Shown here in pieces: positions 16,855 to 26,830 of a DNA stretch of 64,000 nt. The position numbers and the translations under genes are program-made. Below the pieces are notes generated by a model that worked only from the letters and a program-made list of their open reading frames with translations, made no database searches and had not been told where the DNA came from. Numbering within the stretch: position 1 is the first letter of the stretch; every line of letters begins with the position of its first letter. The DNA is from VRUE01 sp963812335 (GTDB taxonomy: Bacteria; Actinomycetota; Thermoleophilia; Solirubrobacterales; 70-9): contig CAWEUU010000005.1 in assembly GCA_963812335.1 (NCBI GenBank), forward strand, positions 1-64,000. The letters run 5' to 3'.

Positions 16855-17562
16855 GTGGCCTCGCCGCGTCTTCCGACTCGCCTCACTCGCCGCGCCAGGG
16901 CGCGGACGCGGTTTCGCTGGGCCCGTTCGGAGCAGGCGACTGTCGGCCTCGCGGGGGTCGCGCTGGCGGGCGCCGGAACCGTCGTCGCGGGCCAGTTCGG
17001 GCGACTGCTGCAGCGTCGCAGGCATGAGCGCGCCGAGGGCGAGGCGCTGGTCGAAGCGGCGCCCGCGGCCGCTCTCGACACGGTCAGCGTGGTACGCAGC
17101 GGCTACGAAGCGACGCCGCGCAGCGAAACGGTGCTGTTCAACCTGCTCGCCGGATTCCTCGGCGCCTTCGCCTTCGTGCGACTCTCGACCTGGGGGATCC
17201 GCGACGGTTGGGGGCCCTTCCGAAACGTCAGCGTCGGCGGTCGCCACATCCACCACTTCGTGCCCGGCATCCTGCTCGCCTTCGGCTCCGGCACCGCGGC
17301 GCTGCTGAGCGACGACGACGCGCTCGAGGACAGGCTGGCGATCCCGATGGGCGCCGGCATGGGCCTGACCTTCGACGAGGCGGCGCTGCTGCTCGACCTG
17401 CGCGACGTCTACTGGACCCGTGAGGGCCTGCTCAGCGTGCAGCTCAGCCTCGGCGCCACCGCGATGCTGAGCATCGCGATCCTGACCCAGCGCATGCTGC
17501 GCCGCGGTGAGCGGCGCCAGGAGGCCGCGGGTGAGATCCCGCGGGTGAGTTTCTCTCCCTAA
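16855..17562 (+). CDS. Conserved integral membrane protein of unknown function
   Basis: 235 residues. A basic N-terminus and one helix (ATVGLAGVALAGAGTVVAG) are followed by a soluble stretch and three to four helices. The motifs VGGRHIHHFVPGILLAF and GLTFDEAALLLDLRDVYWT, rich in His, Asp and Glu in and beside membrane segments, look like a metal or catalytic site. I believe this is a family of uncharacterised actinobacterial membrane proteins, but I cannot name a function. The gene sits between rplI and dnaB. Confidence 0.75.
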   Translation: MASPRLPTRLTRRARARTRFRWARSEQATVGLAGVALAGAGTVVAGQFGRLLQRRRHERAEGEALVEAAPAAALDTVSVVRSGYEATPRSETVLFNLLAGFLGAFAFVRLSTWGIRDGWGPFRNVSVGGRHIHHFVPGILLAFGSGTAALLSDDDALEDRLAIPMGAGMGLTFDEAALLLDLRDVYWTREGLLSVQLSLGATAMLSIAILTQRMLRRGERRQEAAGEIPRVSFSP

Positions 17563-17649
17563 TTGCTGCCAGATCGGCCCCGGCGCCGAAAGCCTCTGAT
17601 TTGCTTGGCGGGGAGAGTTCCGCCGTCCCCAGCCCTTAACTAAGTGTCG

Positions 17650-20357
17650 ATGCCGCAGCCTTCCGCAACCCACGTCCCACCGCAGAACATCGAGGCCGAG
17701 GAATCGGTGCTGGGCGCGATGCTCGTCGCCGATTCGGCGCTGGGCCGGGTGATCGACGAGGTCAAGCTCAACGCCGAGGACTTCTACCTCGAAAAGCACG
17801 CGGCGATCTTCCGCGCCATCCACGACCAGTACGCGGCCTCGAAGCCGGTCGACGAGCTCAGCGTCGCCGAGGCGCTGGTGCAGCACAACGCGATCGAGGA
17901 AGCCGGGGGGCGCAACTACGTCGCCGAGCTGGCCGCGAAGGTGCCCGCCGCCGGCAACGCCAAGCACTACGCCGAGATCGTCCAGCAGAACTCGCTGCTG
18001 CGCCGCCTGCTCGGCGCCGGCCAGGAGATCCAGGGGTGGGTGCACGAGCGCGAGGGCGAGCCGCGCGAGCTCTCCGAGCGAGCCGAGAGGCTGCTCTTCG
18101 AAGTCGCCCACAAAGAGCAGGCGAGCGATTTCCGCATGCTCTCGGAGATCCTCCACGATGAGGTCGACCGGCTCGAGAAGCTCTCCACCGGCGAGACCGA
18201 GATGACCGGCACCCCCTCCGGCTTCCGCGACATCGACTCGATCACCGGGGGCTTTCAACCGGGAAACCTGATTATTGTGGCTGCACGGCCCGCAATGGGA
18301 AAGTCGGCCATCGTCGCCAACATCGCCGAGAACGTCGCGGTCAAAAGGCAGATGCCGGTCGCCTTCTTCTCGCTCGAGATGTCGGAGGTCGAGCTGGCGC
18401 AGCGCTTCATCGCCTGCCGGGCGCGAATCTCCGGCGACAAGCTGCGCAAGGGGCAGGTCGCGCAGAAGGACTGGCCCAAGGTGGTGCGCGCCTGCAACGA
18501 GCTCGAGGAGGCGCCGCTGTGGTTCGACGACTCCTCCGACCTCGGCCTGCTCGACCTGCGCGCGAAGGCGCGGCGGCTGCACGCGCAGACCCAGGACCAG
18601 GGCGGGCTCGGCCTGGTGATCGTCGACTACCTGCAACTGATGCGGGCTGACGACATGCGCGCCAACCGGGTCGAGCAGGTCGGTCAGATGAGCCGCGGGC
18701 TGAAGATCCTCGCCCGCGAGCTCGAGGTGCCGGTGCTGGCGATCTCACAGCTCTCGCGCGCACCCGAGCAACGCCACCCGGCAAAGCCGATGCTCTCCGA
18801 CCTACGTGAGTCGGGCTGCCTGACCGGCGACTCGCTCGTCCATCTGCCCCGCGAGGGGGTGCGACGGCCGATCCGCGAGCTGGCGGGACGAGCCGACTTC
18901 GAAGTCCTGGCAATGGACCCCGAGAGTTGGCAATTGCGCCCGGCTCTCGCCAAGCGTGCCTTCTCGACCGGGCAAAAGCAGGCATTCCGGCTCACCACCC
19001 GCCTCGGCCGGACGATCCGGGCGACCGGCAACCACAAGTTCCTCACGATCGCGGGCTGGCGGCGACTGGACGAGCTGACCGCCGGAGATCCGATCGCCGT
19101 TCCCAGCAGCTTGCCCAACCCGACCGAAGCAACGATGAGCGAAGACGAACTGGCGCTGCTCGGCCACCTGATCGGGGACGGCTGCACGCTTCCCCGACAC
19201 GCGATGCAGTACACGAGCAACGAGCGCAAGTTGGCAAGTCTCGTCGCCGATCTCTCATTGCGCGTATTCGGCAAAGCTGTCCGCCCCCGCGTCCATCGCG
19301 AGCGGCGGTGGTTTCAGGTCTACCTTGCTGCGGCCGAGCGCCTTACTCATGGCAAGCGCAACCCCGTCGCTGCTTGGTTGGACGAGCTCGGTGTCTTCGG
19401 ACTGCGCTCGCACGAGAAGCGCGTCCCGGATGCGGTCTTCGCTCAACCCCGGTGGGCGATCGCGACCTTCCTGCGTCATCTGTGGGCGACTGACGGCTGC
19501 GTCTGGCTGGGGGGTCCTCGCGCCGGGCCGTCAATGTCTACTACGCCAGCAGCAGCGAGCGCCTCGCTGTCGATGTCCAGACGCTGCTGCTTCGACTCGG
19601 CATCAACGCCAGGGTTTCGCGTCATGAGAGTGCGGAAAGGGGCCGGCCGCAATTCCACGTAACCGTCAGCGGCGGCATGGAGCTCGTGCGCTTCCTCGAG
19701 CTCGTCGGAGCGCTCGGTGCAAGCAAGGGACGCAACGCTAGTGCGATCCTCGAGCACTTCGACGGCCGGGCCAGAAACCCAAACCGCGATCTGATCCCCA
19801 AAGAGGCATGGCGGGAGCTGGTGGTGCCTGCCATGCGACAGGCTGGCGTCACCGGCCGCGAGATGCAGGCCGCGATCGATACGAGGTACTGCGGCACGGC
19901 CCTCTACAGGAGCGGCCTCAGCAGAGAGAGGGCATTGCGAGTCGCCTCCGCCGTCCGCTGCGAGGAGTTGGTCGACCTGGCGCTCGGCGACGCCTACTGG
20001 GATCCGGTCGTCTCGATCGAGCCCGACGGTGTCGAGGAGGTTTTCGACATCACAGTCGAGGGACTGCACAACTTCGTCGCCGACAACATCGTGGTGCACA
20101 ACTCAATCGAGCAGGACGCCGACCTGGTCGCCTTCCTCTTCCGCGAAGACTATTACCGCGACCCCGAAGACGAGCCGGATGGGCTCGCGGACGTGATCAT
20201 CGCCAAGCACAGGAACGGCCCGATCGGGGCGCCGAAGCTGGTCTTCCTCGACCGCTTCCCCAAATTCGCCGACCACAGCGGCCACGAGCAACCGGTCGAG
20301 CAGCCGGCCGGCGAAGGGCCGCCGCCCGAAGAGGCCCCCGCCGGGCCGGAGTTCTGA
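17650..20357 (+). CDS. dnaB: Replicative DNA helicase DnaB with intein, one frameshift in the intein
   Basis: Replication-fork helicase. The N-terminal domain starts PQNIEAEESVLGAML. The RecA-like domain has Walker A in RPAMGKSAIV, LEMSEVELAQRF, Walker B (VIVDYLQLM) and SDLRESG. There an intein interrupts it, and the host sequence resumes SIEQDADLVAFLFRED to the end. A one-base deletion in the G run near 19511-19514 shifts the frame inside the intein; adding one G restores it. ATG at 17650 is preferred over an in-frame GTG at 17644; a TTAACT box lies upstream. The stop overlaps the start of the dnaC-type gene. Confidence 0.93.
18817..20102 (+). mobile_element. LAGLIDADG intein in DnaB
   Basis: About 429 residues, from Cys (TGC at 18817, CLTGDSLVHLP) to a C-terminal HN (VVHN, ending 20102), followed by Ser of the C-extein. 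Block B-type sequence (RATGNHKFLTI), endonuclease blocks LLGHLIGDGC and FLRHLWATDGCVW, and the C-terminal GVEEVFDITVEGLHNFVADN are visible. The site, SDLRESG/SIEQD, is the one used by the Synechocystis DnaB intein. Both endonuclease motifs look intact apart from the one-base frame error. Confidence 0.93.
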
Positions 20358-21093
20358 TGGCATCGCGCCCGCGCAACGAACCGTTTGCCGAGCAGGCCTG
20401 CCCGCTCGGCGTCTGCGACGGCTCGGGCTGGATCCTCGGCCCCGAAGACGTCGCTCGACCCTGCGAGTGCCGCGAGCAGCGGCTCAAGCGCGGCCGCGTG
20501 CGCGGCGTAGCCTCGGCGATCCCGCCGCGCTACCGCGGCGTCTCCTTCGACCGCCCCCCGGTGAGCGACATGGCGCGGCAGACCGAGACGGAGGGGCCGG
20601 TCAAGCGAATCCGCGAATTCATCTCGAAGACTTGGATTCGAGGCTCGAGGAGGGCGGCGGCCTATGGCTGTTCGGAGATACGGGAACCGGAAAGACCACC
20701 CTCGCAATGCTCGTCTCGAAGGCAGCTCTGCAGAAGGGGCATTCGGTGGCGATCTACTCGCTGCCAAAACTCCTTGCACGCATTCGCCGCACCTACGAGA
20801 CTGGGCCCGACATGGATTCCTACAGCACGTTCTTCGAGCGGCTTACGTCCGTGGATCTTCTTCACATCGATGACTTCGGCGCCGAGAAACGCTCGGACTG
20901 GGTCTTGGAGCAACTCTATGCGCTCGTAAACGAGCGCTACGAAGACGAACGCTCGATCATGCTGACGACCAATCTCACGGTCGACAAGCTCGAGGAGCAA
21001 ATCGGCCAGCGCACGGTCTCTCGCTTGACCGAGACCTGTGAGCAAGTGGCTTTGTTCGGCGCGGATCGGCGGCAGGAGAAAGCGCCTTACTGA
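20357..21093 (+). CDS. DnaC/IstB-type AAA+ ATPase (helicase loader), one frameshift
   Basis: The N-terminal 90 residues carry a Cys cluster (ACPLGVCDGSGW ... RPCECRE) like a small zinc domain. The rest is the AAA+ core with Walker A FGDTGTGKTT, Walker B LLHIDDFGAEK, and the NERYEDERSIMLTTNL segment of DnaC-like loaders. A one-base deletion near 20620-20640 separates the two parts. ATG at 20357 overlaps the dnaB stop (TGATG), so loader and helicase are coupled. It lacks IS context, so a transposition helper (IstB) is unlikely. Confidence 0.85.
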
Positions 21094-21099
21094 GGAGCC

Positions 21100-21198
21100 G
21101 TTCCGGTAGGGCCGGAACGTCTGTACTTTTCCGAGCCTGCGACCTCGGACGGCCGCTGCGTGTCTTCGGAAAAAGTTAAGTGGAGGCCCTACCGGAAC
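21100..21198. repeat. Dispersed palindrome, family C
   Basis: The outer 14-bp arm GTTCCGGTAGGGCC (21100-21113) pairs exactly with GGCCCTACCGGAAC (21185-21198). Inside are GGAACGTCTG, an ACTTTTCCGA/TCGGAAAAAG stem, the core GCGACCTCGGACGGCCGC and TGTCTTC. The same interior, in the opposite orientation, occurs at 50239-50348. It separates dnaC from purA. Confidence 0.85.
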
Positions 21199-21230
21199 GC
21201 TCTGGCACCTAACAGTCACAATCCCGCCGT

Positions 21231-22606
<1,376 letters not shown>

Positions 22607-22615
22607 AGTCTGTGC

Positions 22616-23314
22616 GTGGCTTCCGGAAGACGCACCGCCAGCGAGCGGCTGCCCCGGGGTCGTCATGGGCTACCGCGGGAGGCGGTGACGGAGTCCCAGC
22701 AGCGGCGAATACTGCAAGCGATGATCGAGGTCGTCGCCGAGCGCGGCTACCCGGAGACGCGCGTGGTCGACGTGATCGGCGTCGCCGGCGTCTCCCGCAA
22801 GACCTTCTACGAGCTGTTCGCGAGCAAGGAGGACTGCTTCCTCGCCGCATATGACGTGCTGCTCGGAAACCTGCTCGGCGACACCGCGCGCGGCTTCGAG
22901 TCCGAGCAGGGCTCACCCTGGGCCGAGCGCGTCGCCGCGGGCCTCGCGGAGCTGCTCAAACACCTCGCCGAGCATCCGGACGAGGGACGCTTCGCGATCG
23001 TCGAGGTGCTGGCCGCGGGGCCGAAGGCGCTCGCCCGCCGCGACGCCGCCCTGCGCCAGTTCACCGGCTTCCTCGACGCCGGCCGCGCCGAGACCTCTGT
23101 CGAGCTGCCCGGGATCACGTCGCTCTCGCTGGCGGGCGGGATCAACGAGCTGCTCTACAGCGAGATCCTGCACGGCGCCTCCGCCCGCCTCCCCAGCCGG
23201 CTGCCCGACCTGATGTTCTGGATCACGTTGCCGTTTCTAGGGCCCGACGGCGCCGCCGAGGAGCGCGAGCGCGTGCGGCTCTCGATGCTCGAGGACAGCT
23301 CCTCCAGGCAGTAG
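22616..23314 (+). CDS. TetR-family transcriptional regulator
   Basis: 232 residues. The helix-turn-helix lies at about residues 30-75 (QRRILQAMIEVVAERGYPET, VIGVAGVSRKTFYELFASKE). The C-terminal ligand domain is all-helical and typical of actinobacterial TetR proteins. It begins 10 nt after purA. The secreted-protein genes at 23446 and 24408 follow on the same strand and may be targets, but I see no clear operator. Confidence 0.85.
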   Translation: MASGRRTASERLPRGRHGLPREAVTESQQRRILQAMIEVVAERGYPETRVVDVIGVAGVSRKTFYELFASKEDCFLAAYDVLLGNLLGDTARGFESEQGSPWAERVAAGLAELLKHLAEHPDEGRFAIVEVLAAGPKALARRDAALRQFTGFLDAGRAETSVELPGITSLSLAGGINELLYSEILHGASARLPSRLPDLMFWITLPFLGPDGAAEERERVRLSMLEDSSSRQ

Positions 23315-23445
23315 GCCGCTCTTTTGCCCGCCCGAGCGGGTTTAGATAGAGACCGGGGTGGTAGTTGCACTACCGGAGCGTTTTCCGAAGGCTTTCTATG
23401 GCTGTGCTCAAAACGGGCAGGCCCTCAAAGGAGAGAGATACAGCT

Positions 23446-24243
23446 ATGCGTAGAAACACGATGGTGGTGCTTGCCCTCAGTGCAGCGTTCGCGCTTTGCG
23501 TCACGGCGATCGCCGGCGCGGCCAGCACCAGGATACGAGCAGGCAACCTCGTGCTCACCTTTGGCGGCACGACCGTGCCGAAGAAGCTGCCGCGCAGGGG
23601 CTACGCGCCGGTCAAGACCGTCATCTTCGGCAAGATCGCGACCTCCGACGGCACCCACCCGTCGGCGATGCGCGAATCGGTCGTCGACATCGACAAGGAC
23701 GTGAAGCTCAACGTCAAGGGCCTGCCGGTCTGCAAGCCGGGCCAGCTGACCGCGCGCAACACGACGGCGGCTAAGCGCGTATGCGGCAAGACGGAACTCG
23801 GCAAGGGCATCGCCCACGCCGAGATCGCCTTCCCCGAACAGGCGCCGATCAAGGTGACCAGCCCGATCACGATCTTCAACGGCGGGGGCAACGCGCGCCG
23901 CTCGAAGCTGCTGATCCACACCTTCCTCACGGTCCCGGTGCCGGCGGCGATCGTGACCCAGGTGACGATCCGCAAGCGCGGGACCGGCGTCCACGCGGTC
24001 GCCAAGATTCCGGTGATCGCCGGCGGCAGCGGCTCGGTGCTCGACTTCCGCTTCAAGCTCGGGCGCAACTACCGGTTCCGGGGTCGCAAGATGGCCTACT
24101 CGAGCGCACGCTGTCCGGACGGCGTTTTCCGCACGAAGACGCCGCGGACCGTGTTCAAGAACGAAGCGCGGATCCCCGGAGTCGCCGCCCAGACGGTGCT
24201 CAAGGGCGGCCTCGCCGTGCCCTGCAAGCCGCGCCGCGGCTGA
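23446..24243 (+). CDS. Secreted four-cysteine protein, paralog 1
   Basis: 265 residues with a signal peptide (MRRNTMVVLALSAAFALCVT to about AGAAS). It is a member of an uncharacterised family with six copies in this window. The family pattern is visible: AGNLVLTFGG, YAPVKTVIFGKI, DGTHPSAM, a conserved middle FPEQAPIKVTSP and FNGG, AKIPVIAGGSGS, and four cysteines (LPVC, KRVCGK, ARCPDG, PCKPRR). A strong ribosome-binding site (AAAGGAG) precedes the ATG. A 161-nt stretch is identical to the next gene. A terminator follows at 24272. Function unknown; an extracytoplasmic beta-rich protein is likely. Confidence 0.85.
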   Translation: MRRNTMVVLALSAAFALCVTAIAGAASTRIRAGNLVLTFGGTTVPKKLPRRGYAPVKTVIFGKIATSDGTHPSAMRESVVDIDKDVKLNVKGLPVCKPGQLTARNTTAAKRVCGKTELGKGIAHAEIAFPEQAPIKVTSPITIFNGGGNARRSKLLIHTFLTVPVPAAIVTQVTIRKRGTGVHAVAKIPVIAGGSGSVLDFRFKLGRNYRFRGRKMAYSSARCPDGVFRTKTPRTVFKNEARIPGVAAQTVLKGGLAVPCKPRRG

Positions 24244-24271
24244 GCCGCAGAAGCACGTACGACTCGCCGAG

Positions 24272-24303
24272 AAGGGGCGGCCATCTGGCCGCCCCTTCTT
24301 CTT
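24272..24303 (+). terminator. Rho-independent-type terminator
   Basis: AAGGGGCGGCC (24272-24282), loop ATCT, GGCCGCCCCTT (24287-24297), then a pyrimidine-rich tail CTTCTTC. It lies between secreted paralogs 1 and 2. Confidence 0.8.
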
Positions 24304-24407
24304 CTCTTCATCTCGCTCCGCGCGGGCGCTGCTAGCTTTCTGGTGGGATCATTTGGCTTTTCAACGGCCGCAGCTCGTTCGGGCAGGGCCACAAAGGAGA
24401 GAAGAGA

Positions 24408-25205
24408 ATGCGTAGAAACCTGATGCTGGCACTCGCCCTCGCGGCGGTGCTATCGCTCGGGGTCACGGCCGTTGCGAGTGCCCTGACCTCGACCACGCTG
24501 CGCGCCGGCAACCTGATCGTCACCTTCGGTGGCGGCACCACGCCGACGGCGCTTTCGAAGAAGAACTACACGCCGGTCACGACGACGATCTTCGGCAAGA
24601 TCAAGACCAGCGACAAGACCCACCCCTCCGCGATGCGGGAAGCCGTCGTCGACATCGACAAGGACGTCAAGATCGACGTCAAGGGCTACCCGGTCTGCAA
24701 GCCGGGCCAGCTGACCGCGCGCAACACGACGGCGGCTAAGCGCGTATGCGGCAAGACGGAACTCGGCAAGGGCATCGCCCACGCCGAGATCGCCTTCCCC
24801 GAACAGGCGCCGATCAAGGTGACCAGCCCGATCACGATCTTCAACGGCGGCGGCAACGCACGCAAGACGAAGCTCCTGATCCACACGTTCCTGACCGTTC
24901 CGGTCCCGGCCGCGATCGTGACCCAGGTGACGATTCAGAAGAAGGGCACCGGCATACACGCGATCGCCAAGATCCCGGTGATCGCCGGCGGCAGCGGCTC
25001 GGTGCTCGACTACAGGTTCAAGATCGGCAAGACCTACAAGGTCGGCAAGAGGAAGCACTACTACTCCTCGGCCAAGTGCCCCGATGGCAAGTTCATCGTC
25101 AAGACGCCGAAGACGCTGTTCAAGAACGAAGCGCGGATCCCCGGTGTCGCCGCGCAGACCGTGCTAAAGGGCAGCCTCGCGGTGCCCTGTAAGCCGAAGC
25201 GCTAG
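24408..25205 (+). CDS. Secreted four-cysteine protein, paralog 2
   Basis: 265 residues, the tandem sister of the gene at 23446, with the same signal-peptide start (MRRNLMLALALA), 5' leader (GGGCAGG...AAAGGAGAG) and four cysteines (YPVC, KRVCGK, AKCPDG, PCKPKR). The C-terminal half is more Lys-rich than in paralog 1. Positions 24690-24850 are identical to 23725-23885 while both flanks differ, which points to recent gene conversion. It is convergent with the last MCE gene. Confidence 0.85.
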   Translation: MRRNLMLALALAAVLSLGVTAVASALTSTTLRAGNLIVTFGGGTTPTALSKKNYTPVTTTIFGKIKTSDKTHPSAMREAVVDIDKDVKIDVKGYPVCKPGQLTARNTTAAKRVCGKTELGKGIAHAEIAFPEQAPIKVTSPITIFNGGGNARKTKLLIHTFLTVPVPAAIVTQVTIQKKGTGIHAIAKIPVIAGGSGSVLDYRFKIGKTYKVGKRKHYYSSAKCPDGKFIVKTPKTLFKNEARIPGVAAQTVLKGSLAVPCKPKR

Positions 25206-25247
25206 GCCAGTAGCAGGAAGACACGCCGCCGAAAGCGGCGAAGCGAC

Positions 25248-25277
25248 AAAAGGGGCGGCCGCAAGGCCGCCCCTTTT
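25248..25277. terminator. Bidirectional terminator hairpin
   Basis: AAAAGGGGCGGCC (25248-25260), GCAA loop, GGCCGCCCCTTTT (25265-25277). It lies between the convergent paralog 2 and the mce operon and has A/T-rich flanks on both sides. Confidence 0.8.
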
Positions 25278-25285
25278 GTTTGCCT

Positions 25286-26830
25286 CTATTCGCCCTGTTC
25301 GAAGGTCTGCTGGTAGATCGTCGCCGGGCCGCTGCCGTAGATCGGCTTGAACGGCGCCTGCGGGTCGCAACCCGGGGCGGGGATCGTCGAGGAGTCGTCC
25401 TGTTCGGCGAAGGCGTAGCGCTTCAGCCTGGCGAACAGGTCAGCCGCGAGGGCAGCGTCGCCGCCGGTCCGGGCGTTGAAGTCCGAGTCTTCAGGCGTGG
25501 ACGGGTCGAGGCTGGCGGTAATTCCCGAGCTGCACTGGCCCGTGTGGAAGTTGAGTAGACCCTTGGCCAGGCGGCTGGAGGCCCCGGGTTGAGGGTAGGC
25601 GCTGTTGCGGTTGGTCGTCGTGCGGCTCGGGTACGCGGCCAGCGATTCGGGCCCGAACGGGCCGAGCGCGCGCAGGAAGTTGACCTGTTCACCGTTGGGC
25701 AGGAGATAGACGCCTTTGCTCGCCGCCGCAGCGTTGCCGAGCAGCGCCGCCGTCTCCTTCTTGTAGAGGCCGAGGCCGGTCAGGATCGGGTTGAGGTTGC
25801 GCAGGAAGGGATCGATCGCGCGCAGCAGGACGGGGAAGTCGCTGCGCAGGAACCGGCGCAGCGAGCCGAGACCGTTCGGAGCCCGGTCGATCACCGTTTC
25901 CAGCCCTTCGAAGAGGCCCTTGGCCTGCGGCGCCAGGCGCGAGAAGGCGATCAGGGTCGGTGAGAGCTGTTCGGCCGCGGGGACGAGCTGGCGGAACAGC
26001 GGGTCGGCGCCCCGCGCGAACGTTTTCAGCCGGTTGAAGGTCAGCCGCTGCTCGTCCTCGAAGGTCGGGAATGCGCGGAACAGCGCTTCGATGTCGCGGT
26101 TGCGGGCCGCGGTCGTGCTGAAGACCGCGTTCGAGTTGCGGATCAGGCTCTGCAGCTGACCTTCGCGGCCGCGCAGGGCGCGGAAGGTCGTCGCGCCGTT
26201 GCTGAACAGCTGCTTGACCGCGAGCCGCTGCGTGTCGAGCACCCGGAAGAGCTGGTCTATTTCCGAGAAGAACGGTTCGAACTCGGCGAAGGCGTTGGAA
26301 AGCGACTGGCCCTGTCCGGAGATCGCCACCGCCCCTTCCTGCATCCAGGTCTGAAAGTCGGCGCGGGTGCGAGTGTCGAAGGTGCGGAAGATCTCATCGA
26401 GCTGGACCGATTCGGCCACGTTGGCGCGCGGTAGGCTGTCGCCGTCCTTGAGCTCCGGCCCCTTTGTGTCGCCCGGCGTGAGCTCGACGTAGGTCTCGCC
26501 GAGCAGCGTCTTGGTGCGCAGGATCGCTCGCGTCCCGCTCGGGATCGGCGCGTACTTGTCGTTGATGTTGATCGTCGCCTGCGCCTCCTTGCCGTCGGGC
26601 GACTGCTCGATCGTCTGCACTTTGCCGACCGAGACGCCGGAGATGCGCACATCCGACTGCTGGGCGAGCTGCGTTGCCTCCTGGAAGGGAATCTTGAGCT
26701 CGTAGGTCCGCGCTTTGAACGGCGTCGGCCCGCCGAAGGTGATCCAGAGGAAGAGCAGGATGCCGAAGCACGACAGGGCGAATCCTGCGATCACCAGTAG
26801 CTGCGCGGTGCTGGGGGCTCTCTTGCTCAT
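25286..26830 (-). CDS. MCE-family protein, sixth of the operon
   Basis: 514 residues: one N-terminal helix (LLVIAGFALSCFGILLFLWI), an MlaD/MCE domain (RTYELKIPFQEATQLAQQSD, VRISGVSVGKV, LRTKTLLGETYVELTPGD, residues about 40-125), then a long helical part and a C-terminal region with two cysteines. MCE proteins form periplasmic hexameric tubes that carry lipids. ATG overlaps the stop of the preceding gene by 4 nt. This is the last gene of the set, ending before a bidirectional terminator. Confidence 0.9.
   Translation of the reverse strand: MSKRAPSTAQLLVIAGFALSCFGILLFLWITFGGPTPFKARTYELKIPFQEATQLAQQSDVRISGVSVGKVQTIEQSPDGKEAQATININDKYAPIPSGTRAILRTKTLLGETYVELTPGDTKGPELKDGDSLPRANVAESVQLDEIFRTFDTRTRADFQTWMQEGAVAISGQGQSLSNAFAEFEPFFSEIDQLFRVLDTQRLAVKQLFSNGATTFRALRGREGQLQSLIRNSNAVFSTTAARNRDIEALFRAFPTFEDEQRLTFNRLKTFARGADPLFRQLVPAAEQLSPTLIAFSRLAPQAKGLFEGLETVIDRAPNGLGSLRRFLRSDFPVLLRAIDPFLRNLNPILTGLGLYKKETAALLGNAAAASKGVYLLPNGEQVNFLRALGPFGPESLAAYPSRTTTNRNSAYPQPGASSRLAKGLLNFHTGQCSSGITASLDPSTPEDSDFNARTGGDAALAADLFARLKRYAFAEQDDSSTIPAPGCDPQAPFKPIYGSGPATIYQQTFEQGE

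Noticed and set aside
16216..18636. An 806-residue minus-strand ORF opposite rpsR, rplI and dnaB.
   Set aside because: Antisense to three certain genes; no recognisable domain.
17650..21093. dnaB with a dnaC-type loader as a sign of a prophage.
   Set aside because: The neighbours are rpsF, ssb, rpsR, rplI and purA, a normal chromosomal setting, and no phage structural gene, integrase or att repeat is seen.
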